Shown here one piece after another: positions 25,135-32,967 of a stretch of DNA of 41,262 nt. How positions within the stretch are numbered: the first letter of the stretch is position 1; the number at the start of each line of letters is the position of its first letter. The stretch covers positions 1 to 41,262 of the forward strand of contig SVTR01000032.1 of NCBI GenBank assembly GCA_015063685.1. The letters are read 5' to 3'. A program made the position numbers and the translations under genes. The DNA is from Oscillospiraceae bacterium. GTDB taxonomy: Bacteria > Bacillota > Clostridia > Oscillospirales > CAG-272. The notes beneath the pieces are model-generated. The model ran no database searches. It saw nothing but the letters and a program-made list of their open reading frames with translations, and was not told the origin of the DNA.

Positions 25135-26244
25135 ATGGATCAGTTGCAAAAAGCCAGACAGGAGATCGATCTTGTTGATAAAGAAATGGCGCGCCTTTTT
25201 GAGCGGCGCATGAAGGCCGTCGCAGAGGTGGCCGACCATAAAAAGAAGCACGGTCTGCCCATCTTTGACCCTGACCGTGAGGAAGCGGTGGTCAGAAAGA
25301 ACGCCGAGCGTCTGGAGGATGCCGATCTGCGCCCGTATTACGTGGAATTCTTACGGGATACCATGAAGGCCTCCCGTCATTATCAGAAAAAGCGCCTGGA
25401 GGGTATGCAGGTGGCCTTCTGCGGTATTGAGGGGGCCTTTGCTTCCATTGCCGCAGGAAAGATCTTCCCCGGTGCCAAGCAGGTGCCGTATGGAGACTTT
25501 CATGGAGCCTATGATGCCGTGGAGAAGGGAGACTGCGACGTGGCCGTCCTGCCCATGGAAAATAGCACCGCAGGGGAAGTGAGTCAGGTGCTTGACCTCA
25601 TGTACGCCGGCAATTTGGTGGTTACGGGAGTCTATAGCTTGTCCGTGCGTCATTGTCTCCTGGGCACACCCGAGGCTGAGCTTTCGGATGTCAAAAAGGT
25701 GGTCAGCCATCCCCAGGCGCTCATGCAGTGTGCCGCCTATATTGAGGAACATAAACTGGAAGAAGTCCAAGCTTCCAATACGGCCTTGGCCGCCAAGCGT
25801 GTGGCAGAAAAGGGGGATCCCACCGTGGCCGCCATCGCCAACGCCGAAAACGCCGATCTGTACGGCCTGAAGATCCTGGCGCACGATATTAACGAGGTGG
25901 GACTGAACACCACTCGTTTCGCCGTTTTATCCCGTTCCTCTGCCCCCCAGAAGGTCATGGGCAAGCACAGTATCCTCATGTTCACCGTCCGCAACGAGGC
26001 AGGTTTCCTTGCGAAGGCTATCAACGTCATCGGTGACTACGGCTACAATATGCGCTGTCTTCGCTCTCGCCCCATGAAGGAGCTTTTGTGGCAGTATTAT
26101 TTCTACGTGGAGCTGGAGGGAGATCTGGACACCGAAAACGGCAAGAATATGATCAAGGCTTTGGAGCTGTACTGCGAACGGCTTCGCGTGGTGGGCAGCT
26201 TCCGCTATCCCGCCGATCTTGACCACACGGAGGTGGAGTTATGA
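25135..26244 (+). CDS. pheA: Bifunctional chorismate mutase / prephenate dehydratase
   Basis: Makes prephenate from chorismate and then phenylpyruvate. Of 369 residues: an AroQ-type chorismate mutase domain (1-88, with R25, K37, E50-type helices), a prephenate dehydratase domain (92-268) with ENSTAGEV at 142-149, SHPQAL at 191-196 and NTTRF at 258-262, and an ACT domain (279-352). The usual ACT motifs GAL(V) and ESRP read EAGFLAKA and RSRP here, so Phe feedback may differ. AAAGGAT precedes the ATG at 25135; the longer open frame from 24952 starts before the promoter and is discarded. The end overlaps the aroB start by ATGA. Confidence 0.95.
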   Translation: MDQLQKARQEIDLVDKEMARLFERRMKAVAEVADHKKKHGLPIFDPDREEAVVRKNAERLEDADLRPYYVEFLRDTMKASRHYQKKRLEGMQVAFCGIEGAFASIAAGKIFPGAKQVPYGDFHGAYDAVEKGDCDVAVLPMENSTAGEVSQVLDLMYAGNLVVTGVYSLSVRHCLLGTPEAELSDVKKVVSHPQALMQCAAYIEEHKLEEVQASNTALAAKRVAEKGDPTVAAIANAENADLYGLKILAHDINEVGLNTTRFAVLSRSSAPQKVMGKHSILMFTVRNEAGFLAKAINVIGDYGYNMRCLRSRPMKELLWQYYFYVELEGDLDTENGKNMIKALELYCERLRVVGSFRYPADLDHTEVEL

Positions 26245-27272
26245 GCGAGACATTGCATATGGATCTCGGCAAGGAGAGCTACGATATCGTGGTGGAGCGA
26301 GGTGCCCTTGCCCGTGTGAGCGAGCTTCTGAACCTCAACCGCCGTGTGCTGATCGTCACCGACGACGGTGTACCACCCGTGTACGCCGAGACCGTGGCCG
26401 AGGCCTGCGCCGAGCCGATCATCGTCACCTACCCCCAAGGAGAGGACACCAAGAGCTTTGAGGTGCTGGCAGACCTTTGCGCCGTCATGCTGGAAAACGG
26501 CTTTACACGCACCGATTGTGTGGTGGCCGTGGGCGGCGGCGTCATCGGCGATCTTTCGGGCTTTGCCGCCGCGTCTTTTATGCGCGGTATTGATTTCTAT
26601 AATATCCCCACCACCCTTTTGTCTCAGGTGGATTCCTCCATCGGAGGCAAGACCGCCATCAACCACGAGGGGGTCAAGAACTGCGTGGGGGCGTTCTATC
26701 AGCCCAAAAAGGTGGTCATTGACCCCGAGGTACTGTCCACCTTGCCTGCAAGACAGGTCTCCAACGGTCTGGCTGAGGCCATCAAAATGGCGGCGACCTG
26801 CGACAAAGATTTGTTTGAAAGGATCGAGGCAGGCAACCCCATGGAGATGCTGGACGAGATCATCGTATCCTCCCTCAAGATCAAAAAATACGTGGTGGAG
26901 CAGGACGCTACCGAAAAGTCCCTGCGCCGCGTGTTGAATTTCGGGCACACCCTGGGACACGGCATTGAAAGTCAAGCCGCCCTCCGTGACGGTGACCGCG
27001 CCCTGTACCATGGGGAGTGTGTGGCACTTGGTATGCTACCCATGTGTGCGCCCGAGGTTCGGGACAGACTCGTGACTGTCCTCAAAAAGGCGGGTCTGCC
27101 CACCGAGACGGACATTGACATGAACGCCGCCCTCGCCGCCGTGTCCCACGACAAGAAGATGGACGGAAGTAAGATCAATTACGTCTATTGCCCCGAGATC
27201 GGTGCCTTTGAGTTCCGATCCGCCAGCCTTGATGAGTACGCCGAGGTGGTGAAAAACTCGGGGGCTTATTGA
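26241..27272 (+). CDS. aroB: 3-dehydroquinate synthase
   Basis: Second step of the shikimate pathway, converting DAHP to 3-dehydroquinate with NAD and a divalent metal. The 343-residue protein has GGGVIGDLSGFAAASFMRG near residue 95, PTTLLSQVDSSIGGKTAINH near residue 120, NGLAEAIKM with the metal ligand Glu, and NFGHTLGHGIE with metal His residues. The ATG overlaps the stop of pheA, showing translational coupling. It is followed by a repeat locus of about 510 bp before aroC. Confidence 0.97.
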   Translation: MSETLHMDLGKESYDIVVERGALARVSELLNLNRRVLIVTDDGVPPVYAETVAEACAEPIIVTYPQGEDTKSFEVLADLCAVMLENGFTRTDCVVAVGGGVIGDLSGFAAASFMRGIDFYNIPTTLLSQVDSSIGGKTAINHEGVKNCVGAFYQPKKVVIDPEVLSTLPARQVSNGLAEAIKMAATCDKDLFERIEAGNPMEMLDEIIVSSLKIKKYVVEQDATEKSLRRVLNFGHTLGHGIESQAALRDGDRALYHGECVALGMLPMCAPEVRDRLVTVLKKAGLPTETDIDMNAALAAVSHDKKMDGSKINYVYCPEIGAFEFRSASLDEYAEVVKNSGAY

Positions 27273-27274
27273 TG

Positions 27275-27787
27275 TAAATTGTTGGCGGCAGTGCCGTCGG
27301 TCAAATACCGGGGAAGGTTGCTTCTTTCCAACCGTCTTTCCGCAAGAGAGGGCGGCCATATAAATTGTTGTTTGCCGACCGTGCCGGTTGCCAACGCTCG
27401 GGGGAGTGCGTCCTGTGCTTACCGCATACCGCGATGGGCAGTTAAGCAGGTAAATTGTTGTTTACGGTTTTCTGAGCAACATGGTCGTAGGGGCGAACTG
27501 TGTTCGCCCGTAATAAAAAGTATATTGATAAGCAAAGGCTTTTGGGGAACGGCGGGCGAACGCAGTTCGCCCCTACGGATTCATAGTAAGCCCTCGCAAA
27601 CAACAATTTACAGGCCTACCCCCCCATCGCGGGACACGGTTCGCATAGGTTGAACATCCCCGAGTCAAAGCCCCACCGCAGGTGGTAAACAACAATTTAC
27701 AGGCCTACCCCCCATCGCGGGACACGGTTCGCATAGGTTGAACATCCCCGAGTCAAAGCCCCACCGCAGGTGGTAAACAACAATTTA
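27275..27787 (-). repeat. Family A repeat locus, copy 4 (aroB-aroC gap)
   Basis: It fills nearly the whole 553-bp gap and begins 2 bp after the aroB stop. A degenerate boundary TAAATTGTTGGCGG (27275) is followed by a divergent module, then TAAATTGTTGTTTG (27361), a second module, the exact 14-mer at 27451-27464, the 132-bp core (same orientation as copy 3), a complementary boundary at 27597-27610, and two tandem modules ending in exact 14-mers at 27686-27699 and 27774-27787. Confidence 0.92.
27611..27787 (+). repeat. Tandem duplication of an 88/89-bp repeat module
   Basis: Unit 1 (27611-27699, 89 bp) and unit 2 (27700-27787, 88 bp) are identical except for one C in a C-run (seven versus six). 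Each ends in TAAACAACAATTTA. The near identity indicates a very recent duplication. Confidence 0.95.
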
Positions 27788-27825
27788 CCTCCCCAAATTC
27801 CAAAATCAATATTCTGGAGAACACC

Positions 27826-28920
27826 ATGAAAAACACATTTGGCAACAACGTATCCGTCACCCTGTTCGGCGAAAGCCACGGTGAGATGATCGGCGCCGTG
27901 CTGGACGGCATGACCCCCGGCATCCCCGTGGATGAGGCTTTTATCGCCCATCAGATGAACCTTCGCCGCTCTGCCAACGCCATGCTGTCTACCGCCCGCG
28001 CTGAGCCTGATCTCGTTCGCATCGTCAGCGGCGTGTTTGAGGGCAAGACTACGGGTACGCCCATCACCTTTCTGATCGAAAATACCAACACCCGCAGCGG
28101 TGACTACGCCGCCATGCGGTATATTGCCCGTCCCGGCCACGCCGACTACACCGCCGAGATGAAGTATCACGGATACCAGGATCCCCGCGGCGGCGGCCAT
28201 TTTTCAGGGCGCATCACCGCAGGTCTGGTAGCCGCAGGTGCCGTGGCGCTGACCGCCCTCAAGGGCAAGGGCATCACCGTGGGCACCCATATCGCCGCCT
28301 GCGCGGATATCCAAGACCGTCCCTTCGGTGATCTTGCCGCCGACCTCGCCGCACTCAATGAAAAAGAATTCGCCGTCCTTGACCCTAACGCTGAGGCGCA
28401 GATGAAGGCTGCCATCACAGCCGCCAAAACCGAAGGCGACAGCGTGGGCGGTGTCCTGGAGACCGCCGTCACAGGCCTGCCCGCAGGGGTGGGCGAGCCC
28501 TGGTTCGACACCGTGGAAAGTGTACTGGCGCATATCCTGTTCGGTATCCCCGCCGTCAAGGGGGTGGAGTTTGGTGCAGGCTTTGCTTTGGCGGATCAGA
28601 AGGGCAGCGAGGCCAACGACCCCTTCCGCGCCTCGGATGGGAAAATCATTACCGCCACCAATAACTGCGGCGGTATTTTGGGCGGCATCACGAACGGTAT
28701 GCCCCTGACCATCCGCTGTGCCGTCAAGCCCACCCCCTCCATCTACAAGGAGCAGGAGACGGTGGACTTTGACAAATGCGAGAACACCCCCCTTGTCATC
28801 CACGGCCGTCACGACCCTGCCATCATCCACCGCGCCCGCGTGGTGGTGGATAGTGCGGTAGCCCTCGCCCTGTGCGATCTGCTGGTGACGAGATTTGGCA
28901 CGGATTGGTTGATGAAATAA
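27826..28920 (+). CDS. aroC: Chorismate synthase
   Basis: Final step of the shikimate pathway: EPSP to chorismate, needing reduced FMN. Length 364. Signatures: FGESHGEMIGAVLDGMTPGIP near residue 12, RPGHADYTAEMKYHGYQDPRGGGHFSGRITA near residue 105 (shown here in parts: RPGHADYT, YQDPRGGGHFSGR), and the C-terminal GRHDPAIIHRARVVVDS. A CTGGAGA ribosome site lies 7 nt before the ATG. It opens a tight run of genes (aroC, aroE-aroK, aroQ, aroA, tyrA) downstream of the repeat locus; no promoter is evident in the short space after the repeat, so expression probably depends on read-through. Confidence 0.97.
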   Translation: MKNTFGNNVSVTLFGESHGEMIGAVLDGMTPGIPVDEAFIAHQMNLRRSANAMLSTARAEPDLVRIVSGVFEGKTTGTPITFLIENTNTRSGDYAAMRYIARPGHADYTAEMKYHGYQDPRGGGHFSGRITAGLVAAGAVALTALKGKGITVGTHIAACADIQDRPFGDLAADLAALNEKEFAVLDPNAEAQMKAAITAAKTEGDSVGGVLETAVTGLPAGVGEPWFDTVESVLAHILFGIPAVKGVEFGAGFALADQKGSEANDPFRASDGKIITATNNCGGILGGITNGMPLTIRCAVKPTPSIYKEQETVDFDKCENTPLVIHGRHDPAIIHRARVVVDSAVALALCDLLVTRFGTDWLMK

Positions 28921-28935
28921 GAAAGGAATACCCCT

Positions 28936-30222
28936 ATGAATTACGGCCTCATCGGCGAGCATCTCTCCCATAGCTTCTCCAAGGAGATCCATGAGATGTG
29001 TGCTGACTATACCTACGAGCTTTGCGAGCTGTCCCCCGAGACGGTGGCAGACTTTATGCAAAACCCCACCTTTACTGCTATCAACGTGACCATCCCCTAT
29101 AAGCAGACGGTCATGCCCTATCTTTGTGAGATACATGACCACGCAAGGAGGATCGGAGCGGTAAATACCGTGGTTAATCGGGCGGGGAAGCTCTACGGCT
29201 ACAATACGGATTTTTACGGTCTTTCAGCCCTGACGCGCCGTGTGTGCGGTACCTTGCAGGGCAAAAAGGTGCTGATCTTAGGCTCGGGAGGTACCTCCCA
29301 CACCGCTCGCGCCGTGGCAGACACTCAGCGCGCCGCCTCGGTGCTGACCGTGGTGCGTAATCCCAAAGGGGAGGGGCAGATCTCCTACGCCGACGCCGAA
29401 ACCACCCACAGCGATGCCGAGGTCATCATCAACTGCACCCCCTGCGGGATGTACCCCTACGCCGGCGGCGCGCCTCACATCAAGGGTACGCCCATCGATG
29501 TCACGAAATTCCCCCGCCTCGCAGGGGTGGTGGATGCGGTCTATAACCCCCTGCGCACCAATCTGGTGCAGGATGCCCTTGATTGTGGCATTCCCGCCGA
29601 GGGTGGACTCTATATGCTGGTGGCTCAGGCGGTCATGGCTTGCCGCATCTTCCTCGGTCGCGTGGAGGAGGCCTTCTCCGACGAGACAGCCATGGACAGA
29701 GAAGCGGATGGCATCTTCAAAAAGATATTATCGGACAAAGAAAACATTGTGCTGACAGGTATGCCCGGAAGCGGAAAGTCCACCGTGGGCAAGGCCCTTT
29801 CCGAGCTGCTTAACCGTCCCTTCATCGACACCGACGCGGTGATCGTGGAACGGGCAGGGAAGCCCATCACCGAGATCTTTGCCGAGCTTGGCGAGGCAGG
29901 CTTCCGTGATCTCGAGACCCAAGCCGTGAAGGATACCGCCAATGCCTACACGGGAGCGGTCATCGCCACGGGCGGCGGTGCCATCCTGCGGGACGAGAAT
30001 ATCCGCGCCCTGCGTCGCACGGGACGCATCTATTTTATCAACCGTCCCTTGGAGCATCTCATTCCCACCGCCGACCGCCCCATCGCCTCCACCGTCGATG
30101 CCATCCGCCGCCGCTATGAGGAACGCTATGACCGTTACCTTGCCACCTGCGATGTGGAGATCAACACCGACGAGGTAGTGGAGCACACCGTCAATACTGT
30201 CAGAGAGGACTTTTTCTCATGA
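28936..30222 (+). CDS. aroE-aroK: Fused shikimate dehydrogenase / shikimate kinase (AroE-AroK)
   Basis: One 428-residue frame holds two consecutive enzymes of the pathway. AroE part (about 1-250): substrate serines in HLSHSFSK (9-16), catalytic K56 in VTIPYK and D92 in GYNTD, Rossmann loop GSGGTS at 116-121, NPLRT at 204-208 and GGLYMLVAQA at 223-232. AroK part (about 268-428): P-loop GMPGSGKST at 275-283, DTD at 298-300, substrate R324 in FRDLE, GGG at 346-348, lid R381 in TADRPI. A linker of about 20 charged residues joins them. All key residues are present, so both activities are expected. Start AAAGGAAT lies 8 nt upstream; 15 nt after aroC. The stop overlaps aroQ. Confidence 0.95.
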   Translation: MNYGLIGEHLSHSFSKEIHEMCADYTYELCELSPETVADFMQNPTFTAINVTIPYKQTVMPYLCEIHDHARRIGAVNTVVNRAGKLYGYNTDFYGLSALTRRVCGTLQGKKVLILGSGGTSHTARAVADTQRAASVLTVVRNPKGEGQISYADAETTHSDAEVIINCTPCGMYPYAGGAPHIKGTPIDVTKFPRLAGVVDAVYNPLRTNLVQDALDCGIPAEGGLYMLVAQAVMACRIFLGRVEEAFSDETAMDREADGIFKKILSDKENIVLTGMPGSGKSTVGKALSELLNRPFIDTDAVIVERAGKPITEIFAELGEAGFRDLETQAVKDTANAYTGAVIATGGGAILRDENIRALRRTGRIYFINRPLEHLIPTADRPIASTVDAIRRRYEERYDRYLATCDVEINTDEVVEHTVNTVREDFFS

Positions 30223-30665
30223 AACTCATGGTCATCAACGGCCCCAATCTCAATATGCTGGGGATCCGCGAGCCTGCCCATTACGGCAGGGAAACCTATC
30301 AAGATTTGATTGCCAAGATCGAGGCTCACGCCAAGATCCTCGGGGTGGAAGTCACCTGCCTCCAATCCAACCACGAGGGGGATCTGGTAGACTTCATCCA
30401 ATCCGCCTACGGTACCCACGACGGCATCGTCATCAACCCCGGGGCGTATACCCACACCAGCATTGCCATCCTGGATGCCGCCAAATCGGTGTCCCTTCCC
30501 TTAGTGGAGGTGCATATCTCCAAGGTAGAGGAGCGGGAGGACTTCCGTCAGGTCAGTTACATCCGCTTGGCCGCCATGAAGACCATCACGGGACACGGCA
30601 CGGACGGCTATCCGGAAGCCATGGATCTCTTGGTGGCACATCTCAAAGGGGGCGTTCCCTCATGA
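30219..30665 (+). CDS. aroQ: Type II 3-dehydroquinate dehydratase
   Basis: Converts 3-dehydroquinate to 3-dehydroshikimate. The 148-residue length is typical of the dodecameric type II enzyme. Motifs: NGPNLNMLGIREPAHYG at residues 7-23 with the catalytic Tyr and Arg region, SNHEGDLVDFIQ near residue 50, NPGAYTHTSIAILDA near residue 73 and VEVHISKVEEREDFR near residue 95. The ATG overlaps the stop of the aroE-aroK fusion (ATGA), and its own stop overlaps aroA, so three genes are translationally coupled. Confidence 0.97.
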   Translation: MKLMVINGPNLNMLGIREPAHYGRETYQDLIAKIEAHAKILGVEVTCLQSNHEGDLVDFIQSAYGTHDGIVINPGAYTHTSIAILDAAKSVSLPLVEVHISKVEEREDFRQVSYIRLAAMKTITGHGTDGYPEAMDLLVAHLKGGVPS

Positions 30666-31891
30666 CCGTCACCTTTTCCCCCACCCGCCTGTCGGGAACC
30701 GTTGCCGCACCGCCTTCCAAAAGTATGGGACACCGTATGCTCATATGCGCGGGTCTTGCGGCAGGGAAGAGTACTGTTACGGGCATTTCTCACTCCCAGG
30801 ATATGCTGGCTACCATGGAGCTTCTTCACGGTTTGGGTGCTGTCTGCGTCCGCCGTGCCGAGGATGATACCGTGGTGGACGTGCAGGGAGCTGATCCCCG
30901 AAACGCTGCTCCAAAAGCATCGCTGAATTGCCGCGAGTGCGGCAGTACCCTGCGTTTTTTTATCCCCATCTGCCTCTTGTCGGACAAGCCTGTGACGCTC
31001 ACGGGCTCGCCCCGTCTCTTTGAACGCCCCTTGGACGTGTACGCCGATCTGTGTCGCGACCTGGGTCTTACCTTTGATCTCGATACAACAACGCCAAAGT
31101 TGACCCTGAAAGGCCCCCTGCGCGGCGGTCATTTCACCCTGCGCGGTGACGTGAGCAGTCAGTTCATCACGGGGCTTTTGTTCGCCCTTCCCTTGTGCGC
31201 AGAGGATAGTATTTTGTCCATCCTGCCCCCCTTGGAGAGCCGCCCCTATCTTGATCTGACCCTTTCCGCCCTTGCGCTATACGGTATTCAGGCCGAGTGG
31301 CTGGACGACTTGACCCTCCGCATTCCCGGTGGTCAGACCTACAAGGCCACCGACGCCGCCGTGGAAGGGGACTACTCCAACGCCGCCTTCTTCCACGCCC
31401 TCACCGCCCTGGGTCACGACGTGACCCTCACGGGTCTGAACCCCGACAGCCTCCAGGGAGACCGCGTGTACCGTGACATTTACCCCTTGCTCGCAACCGG
31501 CAGACCCACCGTTGACATCAGCGATTGCCCCGATCTCGGCCCCATCCTCATGGCCGTAGCCTCTGCCAAGCAGGGTGCTACCTTCACAGGTACCCGACGT
31601 CTCCGCATCAAGGAGAGCGATCGCGCCGCCGCTATGGCCGAGGAACTGGCCAAATTTGGGGTGTCTGTCACCGTACAGGAGGATACCGTCACCGTGGATC
31701 CTCTGGATTTCCATGCTCCTGTCAATATTCTTGACGGCCACAACGACCACCGCATCGTCATGGCGCTTTCCACGCTCTTGACCCTGACGGGCGGCACCCT
31801 TCGGGGCGCGGAGGCCGTCAATAAGAGCTTGCCCGACTATTTCGATCTATTAGGTTCCCTCGGCGCGGATATCGCCGTCACCGAGGTGTAA
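30662..31891 (+). CDS. aroA: 3-phosphoshikimate 1-carboxyvinyltransferase (EPSP synthase)
   Basis: Adds enolpyruvate from PEP to shikimate-3-phosphate. 409 residues, slightly shorter than common forms. Motifs: PSKSMGHRMLICAGLA near residue 17 (phosphate-binding Lys-Ser), RECGSTLRFFIPI near residue 91 in place of the classic GNAGTxxR loop, GDVSSQFITGLLFALPL near residue 163, GDYSNAAFF, DCPDLGPILMAVA with the catalytic Asp, and KESDRAAAMAEEL. The CGSTLRF variant is common in clostridial enzymes. It overlaps aroQ by ATGA and is followed after 9 nt by tyrA. Confidence 0.96.
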   Translation: MTVTFSPTRLSGTVAAPPSKSMGHRMLICAGLAAGKSTVTGISHSQDMLATMELLHGLGAVCVRRAEDDTVVDVQGADPRNAAPKASLNCRECGSTLRFFIPICLLSDKPVTLTGSPRLFERPLDVYADLCRDLGLTFDLDTTTPKLTLKGPLRGGHFTLRGDVSSQFITGLLFALPLCAEDSILSILPPLESRPYLDLTLSALALYGIQAEWLDDLTLRIPGGQTYKATDAAVEGDYSNAAFFHALTALGHDVTLTGLNPDSLQGDRVYRDIYPLLATGRPTVDISDCPDLGPILMAVASAKQGATFTGTRRLRIKESDRAAAMAEELAKFGVSVTVQEDTVTVDPLDFHAPVNILDGHNDHRIVMALSTLLTLTGGTLRGAEAVNKSLPDYFDLLGSLGADIAVTEV

Positions 31892-31900
31892 GAGGTTCCC

Positions 31901-32776
31901 ATGAAGCTACAGAAAAACCATCAAATTCTCATCGTTGGCCTTGGACTTTTGGGCGGTAGCTACGCCGAGGCTTTGTCAAAGCAGGGCTACCGTGTCACCG
32001 CCATCACCCTGTCCCAAGAGGATATTGACTTCGCCGTGGACAAGGGCATGATCGCGGGGGGCGCGGCCTTCGTTGATCCCACCCTGGTGGGGGCGGCTGA
32101 TCTCGTGATCTTCGCCCTTTATCCTCACGTGTTCAAGGATTGGATCAAGGAAAACCAGCACCTGTTCAAGTCGGGCATCGTCATTACCGACGTGACGGGC
32201 GTGAAATCCTGCATCGTGGACGAGATCCAATCTATGCTCCGCCCCGACGTGGAGTTCATCGCCGCTCACCCCATGGCAGGACGCGAATGCAGCGGCGTGC
32301 AAAATGCCGACGCGAGCATCTTCCGCGGGGCCAACTACGTGGTCACCCCCAGCGACAAGAACACAGACGGTGCTGTTGAGCTGTGCGAGGATCTGGGACG
32401 GATCCTGGGCTTTGCCCGCATCTCCCGTCTTGCCCCCAAGGAGCATGACGAGATCATTGCCTTTGTTTCCCAGCTCACCCACTGCATCGCCGTGGCACTC
32501 ATGACCTGCACCCCCGCTGGCGGTGAGTATACCAACCGCCTGGAGGAATACACGGGCGACTCCTTTCGGGATCTGACCCGCATCGCCCGCCTTAACGACG
32601 AGATGTGGAGCGAGCTGTTCCAACTGAATAAATACGCCCTGCTCCACCAAATGACCGTGTTTGAGGGGGAGCTGAACCGTATGCGCTCTATGCTGGAGCT
32701 GGACGATATGGACGGATTGCGTGAGATGATGCGCAAGTCCACCGCCAGAAGAGCACTCTTTGATAAAAAGCTTTGA
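31901..32776 (+). CDS. tyrA: Prephenate dehydrogenase
   Basis: Oxidatively decarboxylates prephenate to 4-hydroxyphenylpyruvate for tyrosine. The 291-residue protein has the N-terminal Rossmann motif VGLGLLGGSYAEAL (residues 12-25), DVTGVKS near residue 101, AAHPMAGRECSGV near residue 124 with the conserved His, and QLTHCIAVALM. No ACT domain or chorismate mutase domain is attached, so it is a minimal dehydrogenase. Together with pheA at the other end, the cluster feeds both Phe and Tyr. GAGG precedes the ATG. A family B element follows 15 bp after the stop. Confidence 0.93.
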   Translation: MKLQKNHQILIVGLGLLGGSYAEALSKQGYRVTAITLSQEDIDFAVDKGMIAGGAAFVDPTLVGAADLVIFALYPHVFKDWIKENQHLFKSGIVITDVTGVKSCIVDEIQSMLRPDVEFIAAHPMAGRECSGVQNADASIFRGANYVVTPSDKNTDGAVELCEDLGRILGFARISRLAPKEHDEIIAFVSQLTHCIAVALMTCTPAGGEYTNRLEEYTGDSFRDLTRIARLNDEMWSELFQLNKYALLHQMTVFEGELNRMRSMLELDDMDGLREMMRKSTARRALFDKKL

Positions 32777-32791
32777 TATTGAGAAAGGATA

Positions 32792-32952
32792 GGGCATCTC
32801 TAAATACTCAGCGTGCGGAGAGATGCGAGGGATTTTTTCGTCAGACTAAACAAAAATCTGCACGCATAGTTGACCCTATGCGAAAGAATTTTGTGACGTA
32901 TGACGGAAAAAGCACCGCCATATCGGCGTGCGATGAGTTTTTAGAGATGCCC
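32792..32952 (+). mobile_element. Family B MITE-like element, intact copy (161 bp)
   Basis: Terminal inverted repeats GGGCATCTCTAAA and TTTAGAGATGCCC, target duplication GATA at 32788-32791 and 32953-32956. It is the reverse complement of the 4102-4262 element with only a few substitutions. It interrupts the tyrA-esterase gap between a GAAAGGA ribosome-site-like sequence (32784-32790) and the esterase start. Removing the element and one duplication would restore GAAAGGA about 13 nt before that ATG. Confidence 0.92.
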
Positions 32953-32967
32953 GATAGTATATCATCC

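Noticed and set aside
27279..27653. A 124-codon frame after aroB
   Set aside because: It is repeat sequence in translation; it shares a stretch with the frame in the 24.6-kb repeat because the DNA is repeated.
24524..27787. Possible CRISPR array or integron-like cassette array in the spaced repeats
   Set aside because: The 14-mers are irregularly spaced, inverted relative to each other, the intervening segments are themselves repeated, and no cas or integrase gene is near.
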